64,000 nt of DNA from positions 35,562,001 through 35,626,000 of the forward strand of contig JAIVEN010000010.1 of the NCBI GenBank assembly GCA_026686845.1, given 5' to 3'. Below the pieces are notes generated by a model. That model made no database searches, was not told the DNA's origin, and was given only the letters and a program-made list of their open reading frames with translations. Both the position numbers and the translations under genes were made by a program. Source of the stretch: Adenanthera pavonina. Its lineage: Eukaryota > Streptophyta > Magnoliopsida > Fabales > Fabaceae. This document shows, in pieces, positions 12,643 through 23,259 of the stretch (positions are counted from its first letter, which is position 1; the number at the start of each line of letters is the position of its first letter).

Positions 12643-13966
12643 CATCATGGGAGAGCATTGGAGTACGCCCCTTTGGAGATCACAGTGAAAGGAGGGAATA
12701 CGCTTTTAGAGAGTCCACGCTGCGGCTTGAAAGAATGAAGCCGCGGCCTCAAGCAAATAGTGACGAAAAAATAGTCAAGCCCGAGCTCACCACACCGCGG
12801 CTACACGATATGAGGCCGCAGCCTCATGACAATCAGCGAACAAAACAGCACATCCGGATGATATGAGGCCGCAGCCAGGATCCTATAGCCGTGGCGCGGA
12901 TCCCTCGTCAACAAAACGCAAAGCTTCACTCGAACGCAGTATTTTGAGGGGGATTGAAGAGATAGTTGATATACAAAGCTAGGGCACGAGAAAGACGGGG
13001 AGAACCCACCTTGGAGGAGCTTGGGTGTGATAGGGCTTGCTTCTTGAAGGAGATTGAAGCTAGGGTTTGGAGTCCGAGAAGATTTCAGTTTCCCTCTTAG
13101 TTTTCTTGCATTTCCTTCCTTCTTGTCTCACTTTTGTTCAATAATAATGTTGATTGGGATATATGTTGTTATGATGTTGTTGAACATGAGTGACTAGTAC
13201 TCCATTTCTAGGATTATTCTGAACCCTTGTATGGATTAAATATTCATTTCTCTATTATAATTGTGATTAATGCAATCTTTATGTTGATTTAACTCTACTC
13301 TTAATGTCTCTTATTGTTTGGCCATCAATAAGATTGTCTAGTTTATTTAAGTTATATTTGATAGAGTTAACTTACATAGAGAACTTGAGTTGGGTCATGT
13401 AAGAACTCGAATCCTGCTTTGTTAAGTGACGAGTTGTGTTAGTGGGGTAGAAATATACTCACTAATCTCATAGTGATTTAGGATTTGAATTGAATATGAG
13501 AGTTTAATTAACTAGTTAAGAGATTAATTAATTAATTAAACTATATAGTTATTTGGAGATTCGAGAGAGCACAGATAGTTAAATTAGTATCCTGACTAAC
13601 ATAATCTTGCATTAAGAACAATTGTAAAAAGAGTTTAAGCGGGTATTCATGAATTACAAGGGGAATGAATAATCCTATTTCTCTTTGAATTCTTCAAGTC
13701 CTAATTGTCTTTGTTGCGAATTGTATACGCTTGTCTTGCATAGTTGAAGTTAATTGAATAGCGAACTTGTAATTCATGTTACTCAAAGTAATTGAAAATG
13801 TAATGTCCAATATTTGACCACTTTTTAATCTAAGTCTCTATGGAAACGATACTCACTCATCACTTTACTAGACCTCGACTCATACGCTTGCGGTATAGCC
13901 CGGTGAACAGTGCGAAAATTTGATTATGTCAATAGAAGACAAGTACATGATAAGAACATCATGGGA
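12643..13966. mobile_element. LTR-retrotransposon remnant (gypsy/Tat-like LTR region)
   Basis: A 1.3-kb island that is GC-richer at its left side and unlike its AT-rich surroundings. It begins with several copies of a GAGGCCGCAGCC-type motif (about 12725-12890). It continues through an AT-rich part and ends near 13840-13915 with a sequence like the LTR-end region of plant gypsy (Tat/Ogre-like) elements (CTATGGAAACGATACTCAC and a following GC-rich tail). No protein domain, primer-binding site or second LTR was seen, so it is a solo LTR or fragment. The 10-mer CATCATGGGA flanks it at 12643-12652 and 13957-13966. That is longer than a usual LTR-element duplication, so the boundaries are uncertain. 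Confidence 0.5.
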
Positions 13967-14347
13967 TGCAGGAACTTGAGAAAGTTGAGGACAGTCGAAT
14001 TCTAGGCGAACATAACTTTGGGGCAAGTTGGAGTGACAGAGAATTAGCAAGTTTGTTAAGGCCTCATTGTAGGAGATTTAAGGTTTAGGGTTCTAAAATG
14101 TCGCAAGAATGCAGCAAACAGTAGAGGACATTTAGATCATTTGATTTTTTATTTTAGTTTTTAGGTCCTTCAAATTAAATAGCATTTTAAAGGGACTTTT
14201 AGAATAAATATCCCTTTATTTCAGTGCTTCCGAATAATTCTTCCAATTTTAAATGAAAGTTCTTTTATCTATTTCATTTAGAAAAATATCATATATTCAT
14301 AAACTGAATTGACCAATTGACAAATCCATTAATGTGCCTCACTAGTA

Positions 14348-14515
14348 TCAATTAAGGGCCTGTTTGGTTTATCTTAAAGTAAATCATGGATTTTAATTAT
14401 CATTTTTTATCTAAATAGATTTATAATAAACTTCTCTATTTTTATTTAAATTTTATTTTTATAAATTGTGGTTATTTTAACAATTTTTTTTTTAAAAAGT
14501 TATTCAAACAGATAC
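14348..14515. mobile_element. MITE (hAT-like), copy 1
   Basis: Starts GGGCCTGTTTGGTTTAT and ends near TTATTCAAACAGAT, an imperfect inverted repeat. The interior matches, in opposite orientation, the copy at 32660-32825 (shared AACTTCTCTA and ATTTTATTTTTATAAA stretches). No coding capacity. Confidence 0.6.
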
Positions 14516-15503
14516 TAACTCTTATTAATTGTAGATAAATTATACATAAATTGTCTATGGCAACAAAAATTGGTAGATAAACTGTCAAAGTGTATTTTCT
14601 TTTTTTATTTCTTTTGATACACAAATGAGATATCTCATCAGTAATCATTAATATTATTAGTATTGATTTTTTATAATAATACTATTTTTATAATATAATA
14701 ATAATAATATTATTATTATTAGTATTATTGTTATGGTATTCTGGGTTGGCAGCCGCTTCCTTTTAAATTCTTTTTTTGGTTTTGGATTGAATTAAGCTAT
14801 GTTTTTATGATTTGGCTAAACCATATGTTTTCTTTATTTATTCTAATAACTATAATTAATTATAATAAGTTTTCTTGAACTTATTATTATTTTGATTAAT
14901 TAATTTAATTATTTCATCATTTCGTGTTGCGTATTTTTAAATAAAATTATTTAATTATTTTTATGTCAATTTAAGAAAAAGCATGGGCTCATTTGAAAAT
15001 TCATCATAAACTTCACCATCAGTATATTAATACATCATCATGGCATAATATAAAATCCATTATATTATTCATAAATCACAAATAATACAATTTATTTCTT
15101 AGGCAGTAAAAAAAATACTTCTCATTTTCTTTATTTCAAAAATTGGTAAAATGTAAATAAAAAATTATGTATAAACTTTGTAGGGCAGGATTAAATTTTA
15201 AAAAATAAATAAATTACAGTTAAAAGTAGGGATGCGGTTTTAGCTAAATAAGTCATACTTACACTATAAATTTAAAGCCTAAATCTGATCTAGTAACCTA
15301 CTTCATTTTAAATTTAAGTTTAAATCTTCTAAAAGTCTGAACTGACCTTAAACCTATTTAAAAACCTATTAAAATGTAAAGTAAAAAAAACTATTAACTT
15401 TAATTTTAAAAAATAATTTAAAATTTCAAACTTCTAGTCACTAAATGCATGGTCCATATATATTTATTTTATAGCAAATATGTTTAAGCAATAGAAAAGT
15501 AAC

Positions 15504-15877
15504 TAGGGTGTGTTTGGATTAAATTATGTATAAGTGATTATGAGAATAAGTGATTATTCATAAATGATTATGAGAATAAGTAATTATGTCAAAAGTGATT
15601 TATATTTAAATATTTTTACCTCATAAGTGATTTTGAGAAAAGAAATGTGTTTGAATATTGGGGTTTAAGTGATTATTGGGTAAATAATAAAAAGAAAAAA
15701 TGAAATAAGTGATTATGGGAAGATAAGTGATTATCATAAGCTGAAATTTTCAGCTTCTTCCATAAGCACTTATTTGAGGCATAAGTGCTTATTAAAAAAC
15801 TGTTTTCGTTTGGCAACTCCACCAAATAAGCACTTATAGACCCCATAAGTGCTTAAATTCCTTAACCAAACAGGCTA
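15504..15877. mobile_element. MITE with TAGGGTGTGTTTGG / CCAAACAGGCTA ends
   Basis: About 374 bp, bounded by imperfect inverted repeats TAGGGTGTGTTTGG and the complement TAGCCTGTTTGGTTAAG. The interior repeats AAGTGATTAT and AAGTGCTTAT in both orientations and is strongly self-complementary. Termini of this sort are typical of hAT-type MITEs. No clear 8-bp target duplication was found. Confidence 0.65.
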
Positions 15878-16623
15878 TAATCTATTTACTTTTATAAATC
15901 CCACTTGCTTCACTTTTCTTGTAATATTGTCGATGTATAACTTCTTATATATTGTTTCACTTACTCTCACCCATAAAAAGATTGTAATACAAAAAACAAT
16001 GAAAAAGAATATTTCAGCACATATAATGACTATTCCTACACCTATTTCATTCTATCAAAGAAATAAGAATATTTATCAAACTAATTTATATTAGTTATAT
16101 TTTATATATTAAATAATAATAATTTAAATAGGTCTAACTTAACAAGTTTTATGATAAATTTTACCTAAATAAATCATATCTATTTAATTAAATATGTCTG
16201 CTTATAGACTTGAGTTTGACATATTTAGTTAAATAGGTTAAGTCAAATTAGATTTTATATAAGCCAATATGTAAGTTCCTATTAGAGGCCTGACATATTT
16301 TCATCCCTACTTAAAAATCAATTTTCTTTTGGAAGTATTTCCCTATCATAATTGCTTTACCTTCCTTCCAAGCTGACAATCTGGTTTTAAAATCATAACC
16401 ATGAAAGAAAAATAACTAAAAAGAAGAAGAAGAAACTGACGTATAACATTAGAAATAGAAAATTATGTATTGAATTCTTAATTGGAACCTTCTCGCCCCC
16501 ATATATATTTGGTGTAGTCTTGGATATGAACAATTGTGTGGTCAGCTAGGTGAATTAAAAAATAAATAACTTGACAAATACTACCTTTGATTTGGTCAAA
16601 TCCATTCGGTGACAACTCACAAG

Positions 16624-16676
16624 TATTACTTAAGTGTACTTCTTTTTTTTTTTTTTGCCACTATTACTTAAGTGTA
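16624..16676. repeat. Micro-insertion with perfect 15-bp target duplication
   Basis: TATTACTTAAGTGTA at 16624-16638 is repeated perfectly at 16662-16676. The 23-nt insert is T-rich and ends TTGCCAC; its complement starts GTGGCAAAA. The right-hand copy overlaps the start of a Stowaway-like MITE, so the MITE inserted into or next to an existing duplication. Confidence 0.7.
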
Positions 16677-16946
16677 TTCCCTCCGATCCATATTATAAGG
16701 CATATTATATAACAAGTTTTTGGTTCACAATATAAGGCATTAGATATTTTTTTCCCATTTTATCCATGTCTTTAATGCTCTATCTTTCTTCATTTATAAC
16801 TCTCCAATAATAATAGAATGAGATATTTAATAAGGGTAAAATAGAAAATGTGAGTATTTTTTGTATTGATTTGAGTTGAAAAAATGATTTTCTTAATATG
16901 CGTATAATTAATACAAAGTGTCTTATAATGTGGATCGGAGAGAGTA
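16675..16946. mobile_element. Stowaway-like MITE with TA target site
   Basis: Bounded by TA dinucleotides. The left end reads TTCCCTCCGATCCATATTAT and the right end complement reads CTCTCTCCGATCCACATTAT. These CTCCCTCCG-type ends with TA target sites are typical of Stowaway (Tc1/mariner) MITEs. About 270 bp with no coding capacity; a second member lies at 34085-34363. Confidence 0.75.
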
Positions 16947-17332
16947 CTTCATTACATAATAATTATGTTTTTAATTATAATTATTGAAATTACTGAATAA
17001 CAAGATCGACAATGAAGCATCATTATAAAGCACCAAGTTTATGAAAAATAAAACCGGAAACAATTTATGATTAAAACAATTACTTTTACAAAAAAAATAA
17101 AATAATTTTGTATACATTATTTTGATATTATTGGTAAAAAAATCTGGAAATCAATGTGATTTGGATTAAGTAAGAGGAAAATTCACCAAAGCTTATATGT
17201 TAAGTTTTGATTACATATGAAACTTGTCAAGTAAAATTTCACGATGACAAAATGATGCAAGTTTTTTTTTTTAACCATATAATGCTACAACATTGAAAAT
17301 CACTAAATCACAGCAAAACTAAAATAAAAAAT

Positions 17333-17334
<2 letters not shown>

Positions 17335-17380
<46 letters not shown>

Positions 17381-17381
17381 T
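17335..17381. repeat. CT/TA compound microsatellite
   Basis: A run of CT dinucleotides (about 15 units) passes directly into TA dinucleotides and then a T-run. A further TA tract lies near 17567-17588. Confidence 0.9.
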
Positions 17382-17558
17382 TTTTTTTTTTTAAGAAAAA
17401 AAACCTTCTAAACCTTTAACAAAACAAAAGAACACACAACTGAGATTAATTTGAATTGCAGATACAGAAATGGGATGAACTTTTATCATCTCTCATTGAA
17501 TCCAAACAAGAAATCAACAACATATTTCAAATGCTTGTTCATCATCATGTCTCTCTCT

Positions 17559-17589
<31 letters not shown>

Positions 17590-17591
17590 TG

Positions 17592-18203
17592 TAAGGGTGT
17601 TTACACAATCCAATTAAAATTGAATTGAAATAAGATTTATTTTGATTTTTATACTTGTGGAATTGAGTTGATTTGATTTGGTTTGATCCAAAACTTTCAA
17701 AATTTGAATCAAATCAAACAAAACCTATTATATTTTTTTAATTATATATATTATATTTATTATATAATACATTTTCTTTTTATACTACTCAATAACATAT
17801 CTCTTCGCACATAATAGTAAAAAAGCACATAAACAAAATTATAAAACACTTGTTAGTTTGGAAGAAATAATATAGATAAGTGTATTGTTATAATTAATTA
17901 TGTGAATCTATTAAAAAATAATTAATTGCATGAAAAAATTCACACAAATTTTACATAAAATATCCATATTTTAGTAAAATATTTAGATATAATTTGTATT
18001 CATCAAGTATTTATATGAAACCTATTTTATTTAATTTTTGAAGAATGATGGTTTTTTAAAAAAATCAATTTAGCATAATTCAAACCGATCCTAACTGATT
18101 TCTTACAAAAATCGAAAAGGTCCAAAATTTTGGAAATTGACCATGGTTTGGTTTTGTTAGTTTTACTCAAAATCAAATCAAACTATGCATTTGAATACCC
18201 TTA
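17592..18203. mobile_element. Small non-autonomous DNA transposon
   Basis: Ends TAAGGGTGTTTACACAATCC and, on the complement, TAAGGGTATTCAAATGC form an imperfect inverted repeat. The flanks TATATTTG and TATATTTA agree at 7 of 8 bases, a hAT-like 8-bp duplication, although the sequence is low complexity. The interior has no open frame and contains TTTGATTTGGTTTGATCC-like stretches that recur inverted near the right end. Confidence 0.5.
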
Positions 18204-18239
18204 TATATTTATAGGTTAATTTCATTTAATTACTACCAT

Positions 18240-18880
18240 TATGTTGACTTTTTTCATTGTTGTAGGAATCAGATCGAACCGATTAATTCAACCAGTTCAA
18301 TCGAGAATAAGTGTCAGGTCTAATTTGATCAAATGATATCACTAGCTAGTTTAGGAACTAGTACAAATTGGTGGAATCAAGTTTGAAATAGTCGAATAAG
18401 TTGTTAACTAATCATGAACCGGTTTGAACTGATCCTATTTTTTTAATTTACAAAAATAATTCAGTTATATAATTGTTATGATATAAAATATTTTTTATAT
18501 TATAATATTGTATAAGTATTATTATGATATATAATTATTAAAAATTATAAGTTTACTTTACAAATAATATAATAATGAATTATTAGTTAACTATTTTGAA
18601 TATGGATAAATATTAATTTATTTAATTTATATATCGAGCTATGAAACTTATTAATAATTTGTTTGTGGTAGATGATAGATTGATAATTCAGTATTATTTA
18701 ACTTGAAGATTTAATTAAATCATGAAATTTGTTTAAACTTGTCTTATTTGTTTAAAATATATTATTTTAATTATTACCGATCCAATCTCGACTAAACCAT
18801 GATTGAACTATTGAATTTTGAACTAGTATCTTATTTAATTAATATCTAGTCCAGTTTTGGCAACATTATTTTTTTTAGTG
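18240..18880. repeat. Degenerate dispersed repeat (ACC-GGTTCAA type)
   Basis: Contains GATTAATTCAACCAGTTCAA near the left and ACCATGATTGAACTATTGAA near the right. The right part resembles 29800-29890 (ACCATGATTTGGTCTCAATT), indicating a dispersed repeat family. No coding capacity. Confidence 0.45.
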
Positions 18881-20744
18881 AACCGAATTTGTACAAATTG
18901 GCATTTTTTTATTAATAGTAAATTATTTAAGTAATTTGACATTTCTTTTATTAATCAATATTTTATGTTTGAATTTTTTAAAAGAAAAAAATGTTAAAAA
19001 GAGCTTTATACCCGAACATGATTTTTCCCCTTCTCAAATTAGATTAAAATAAAAATAATAAATTTTATTTGTTGTCTAATTTTTTTATTTAACTTTATAA
19101 TTATTACTTAATTTTTAAAATATTACTATTAGTATTGCCTTAAACTTCTTCATTTCAAGAAATTAAGAGGATCGCCATTCCAAAATTCAAGGGAACAATA
19201 AAATGACTTGATTCATTCAATTTACATAATCAATAAATGTTGAGTCATCTTCATTTTCTTTTGTTTTTGATAAAGAGGAGAAAGATATAAAAAAATTAAA
19301 ATTTTATGTTAGTCAATTCGAAAGCAAGAGAATGTTCCTTTTGGTTTTGCCATGATTTTCTTGCTTTACATGACAAAATTATTTTATGATTTCGTTTTAG
19401 AACATTTAAATTGACACCGAAACGTGATAGCAACTGAATTCATAATATTTAGTTTTTTTAATCATTCAGTATTTGGTACTACTCGTTAATTTGGATTCAA
19501 ATTATATTGTCAAAAAAATAATATTAGAATTAGAAAGACTTTAGTACAAAAATAAAGCAAAAGCAGTGCACGTGAGAACTGAGAATTGAGAGGTGGAAAA
19601 GGGACTCTTCTAGAAAGGAAAATGGATGCAAAAGAAACAACATTGTGGCCTACCTAAATTCTCTCCAACTCAATAATTGTGCTGAAAGTGATTATTATAA
19701 TTCTTTTTCATTTTTCATTCTTTGAATGATTATAAAGTCTTGCATAGGAAAAATTAGCCTAAGGTTTTCACCATGATGTGCTTGGGACAATAATGAATGC
19801 AAATGTTCCATGGGAGGAACTTTCTCAAGCCACAATCAACTTTAACTATAAATTTTATAGAAAGTCATTTTAGATAAATAGCTTGGAAATAGTGTGTTTG
19901 TGTGGTCCAAAGTTTTTTTGAAGTGATTTTTTTTATTGGTTTTGCTCATTCTCTTTCTTTTATTTATTATTTTACAATCGTATAAAAGTTTAAGTGATTA
20001 GGTTTTGGAGATTCATCAAGATTATGATAAATATTATAACTCAAAAAATATTTACAAATATATTTATAAATTACCCATCAACAAGACTTTTACATCGACC
20101 GCATGATTTAAATCATATTTTTGTAGGATCTAAGACTGCTCCTTAATATTTACCATCAATTTCAATATAAAATATAAAAATATATCTATTAGAAGTTGCA
20201 AAGTTCACAAGTTGTGAGACTCATCTTAATACTCTATGCAAATATGTGAGATCCACTTTTGTTTATATAATTAAAGAGAGATAGATACAATAGTGAGTTT
20301 TCTCTTGTCAAATGAAACCTAACAATATATCTATTTCTTTTTAGTTGTAGGTTTACAAATTGTAAAGTTAGAAAGAACCTGAGTTGAGTATTTTGTAGTA
20401 ATTGATTATTTCAAATCCTTTACATTCAAAGGGTGATATGAAGAAAATAGTTGATGATAGTAATAATGAAATTTTTTTCTATTTTATTTTTTTAATGTAT
20501 GAATACGCAAATGTAGTAGATTTGTCTAGTCAATATTCTGTCCTATCCATTCATTTTATTTGTTAGGATTAAAAGAATGGAATTTGAGAGACTAATCCAT
20601 TTTAGAGAATACGTGCAATGCATGCCTCCACTAAAATTAATTTGCGCATGAAAAGAGAATTAATGGGGCATATTCTTTTATAGTGGAATGACTATCCACA
20701 AGTCATATCAAAATTGTCCACAACAAAGGCCACGACTTTAAAAT

Positions 20745-20783
20745 TCAAGTTCAAACTTTGTATGTAAAAAAATCAAGTTCAAA
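20745..20783. repeat. Micro-insertion with 11-bp target duplication
   Basis: TCAAGTTCAAA at 20745-20755 is repeated at 20773-20783 and flanks the 17-nt CTTTGTATGTAAAAAAA. Confidence 0.55.
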
Positions 20784-20975
20784 ATACGAAAAGTTCAAAT
20801 TTTTAACCCAAAAAAAAAAATATAAACAGTTAAATAGATATTACAGTGATGAAATTTGAAAGATCATATAAATGAATGTGATGGTGTATATATATATAGA
20901 GAGAGAGAGAGAGAGAATAAAAGCATAAAGCTTTTGTTTTTGGCTGAGGGGAAGCAGGTAAAGTAAAGCACAAAT

Positions 20976-21034
20976 AAAGGAGACTTTTAGATTTTACCAA
21001 AAAAAAAAAAAACAAAGGAGACCTTTAGATTTTA
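20976..21034. repeat. Micro-insertion with 21-bp target duplication
   Basis: Two 21-bp copies (20976-20996 and 21014-21034; both start AAAGGAGAC and end TAGATTTTA) match at 20 of 21 positions and flank a 17-nt insert of CC, a long A-run and a final C. This is the longest duplication of the set. Confidence 0.7.
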
Positions 21035-21298
21035 ATATTTTAATTGGACGGAAGACAAAGTCACGGCGCAGATAAAGGAAAAAGTCAACATGTGACTCCA
21101 TAATTATTATTTAAATTAAAAAAAAATTCATAATTACTCACACCCCTCATCATTAGTTCATACACCTTGGTGAAGAAATACCAACAAGAGACGTTGCAAA
21201 CAGAAAATTTGATTTTGGTCGCTAGAATTGGAAAAGGGACATATTAATAGTGGAGGTGTGTTGATAAAATTATAAGTGAATTATATCGATCTATTAAA

Positions 21299-21341
21299 TT
21301 AGTGTTTTATATGTCACCTAAAAAAATTAGCATTTATATGT
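21299..21341. repeat. Micro-insertion with about 15-bp duplication
   Basis: TTAGTGTTTTATATGT (21299-21314) and TTAGCATTTATATGT (21327-21341) flank CACCTAAAAAAA. The core CACC plus A-run resembles the complement of the insert at 50280-50293. Confidence 0.5.
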
Positions 21342-21473
21342 GTGTGTGAGAGAGAATTATACTGATATATTAAATTAAATGTATATATTAAACTACAATT
21401 GGTCGGTCAGAAGGAACAAAAAAAAGGTCACAGCCTGGTCAAGTGCACACACAAGTCAGGTCGAGACTCGAGT

Positions 21474-21597
21474 GCCCGGCTTGAATCACCTCTCGAGCCA
21501 TTTTTTAGCTTCATGGCTCAAACCAACATTGGCATAAGTGCGTGGCTCGAATCACCTCTCGACCCATTTTCAACTTATGGCTCAAACCAACACAGGC
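21474..21597. repeat. Two-unit tandem repeat in a GC-richer patch
   Basis: Two diverged units (21474-21533 and 21540-21597) share AATCACCTCTCGA, CCATTTT and ATGGCTCAAACCAACA. The repeat makes an overlapping open frame of 125 codons look repetitive, but I see no start context, domain or splice support. It may be a retroelement or LTR fragment. Confidence 0.45.
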
Positions 21598-21779
21598 CCG
21601 CCTGTTTGAGCCGAAGCAGGCCCCTACTTTCAGTGGCTTCAGTGAAAAAAATCCTGACAAAGAAAACCCTAAAAGAATTGGGCCTTCCAGATCCTCAATA
21701 CGAGCCCGCAAACTCAATAAAGAGACGTTGCATGTTGAAAGCAAAATGGACATATTGTGATCCGAGGGATTTGTGAGAT

Positions 21780-22930
21780 AAAGGATCTTGAACCAAAGAA
21801 CCGTAGACGTATAGCAGCCAAATTATGAGTAAATTTTTTGGTGCAACTATATGATAATCAGTAGGATTAGATTCAAACATTAACTAACTCCAAATGGAAA
21901 ATAGCTCTCCCTATATAATTTTTTCCGTTCAAAATGTTCAGACCCACAATTTGATGATCTTACTTAAAAAAAAAAAAAAGAATATCAAATCCCTTCAACT
22001 CAATCTAAACGCAATTGGTAATTCCATGTAAATTATTCAGACAGATTAAATCAGTACATATATATATATATTGCTGTTATGATATATCTATCAAATAATC
22101 TTAATGGCACACTCTGTTTTATTCACTTGGTAACTTAAAAGTCTAATCCTAAAAGGTTCTTTGGAAAAATAAACATAGAGTAAATATATAAAAATAAATC
22201 CTTTTCATAATTAATTTAACTTACCAACTTATGATAGATTAGGTCTACCTAATGAATTTCTTACCATTTGCTGCAAAAAGTCAAACAAAACCTATGGATT
22301 CTGCCGAGCAAATAAAAGTAAAAATTGTGCCCCACAGGTTCATGAGAGCAATTAGTTGGTTTGTACTTTCAGACTAAGTAATGACATTGCCTTATCAACA
22401 GCATCACATGGTGCGCAAGAAGATTATAAAAATACTGAAAGAGTACTAATCAAGCTCTAATTTAAATACTTCAAAGAGTAGGCCATTGTACCAAAAGCTA
22501 AGAAATTCACATGCACATAATGATAACACCAATAAACTCAGTACAATAATTACATCTATCTGTTGTCCTCCAAAGATATTAATACCTCAAGTTCATGGAT
22601 GCTCACAGCTCATATTCCATCATTTCTGCCATACCCCACCAAGCAAAATAAATCCTCTACAATCATACAATCATGCGTTTCAAAAAGGAAAAAAAAAATC
22701 TGGGACAAAAGAAGAAAGAAAAAATCACACAGAAGAATGAAATTGTGTATGAACTCATTTTCTCTTCGTCTCTCCCAAAAAATGCATTGTATGCAGTAAT
22801 TTTTTATGACTATAGAGAATCCAGATTGCTCCACCAAGCCAATAAAGCATAAGATATAGCCCGAAACTGAAGGGTATGCAGACGTCAAATGAAAAAAAAA
22901 AAATCGAGGGAAAGTTTCTAAGCTGAAGTA
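21780..22930. other. Downstream flank and 3' UTR side of the myosin-binding gene
   Basis: AT-rich, with no supported coding sequence. The part toward 22930 may be 3' UTR of the minus-strand gene that ends at 23260. Confidence 0.45.
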
Positions 22931-23074
22931 TTTGCTATCTGGTTTCTTGATAAAATTGTAACTGTGTAGCAACTTTTCTAGAGAGTAGAGACCTAATCAT
23001 ATGGTGCCAAACTGTATACAAAAAATATATATATATATATGAATCACATTTTTATTGGAGAATCTAATAGCAAA
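22931..23074 (-). mobile_element. Small MITE, copy A (downstream of the myosin-binding stop codon)
   Basis: 144 bp bounded by TTTGCTATCTGGTTTCTTGA and the complement of its right end, TTTGCTATTAGATTCTCC. It matches copy B (23464-23592) in the reverse orientation, with a shared central GGTGCCAAA/TTTGGAACACC block. It contains a TA microsatellite. Confidence 0.6.
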
Positions 23075-23259
23075 CATATCAAAAACTGTAGCTAAATCTT
23101 GTCCACTTCAAAACTGATTTTGACCCAATATTGAGCTAACTGAACTATTAAGGATATTTACATTCTAAAACAGATAAGAAGCAAAAACAAGTACCGGTAA
23201 ATTATATGTAAACTAAAGATGGTTTTCATACACTTATTATACACTTCATGGTACAAGAT

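Larger units (their letters stand above)
18900..21398. other. Gene-free AT-rich interval
   Basis: No gene supported. Contains a TA/GA microsatellite near 20889-20917 and micro-insertions at 20745-20783, 20976-21034, about 21097-21138 and 21299-21341. Confidence 0.6.

Noticed and set aside
17251..17291. T-run between AATGATGCAAG and AATGCTACAAC
   Set aside because: Only 8 of 11 bases match; too weak to count as a micro-insertion.
21399..21776. 125-codon open frame on the plus strand
   Set aside because: It arises from a two-unit tandem repeat (21474-21597), has frames open on both strands, no domain and no splice or promoter context. More likely a repeat fragment.
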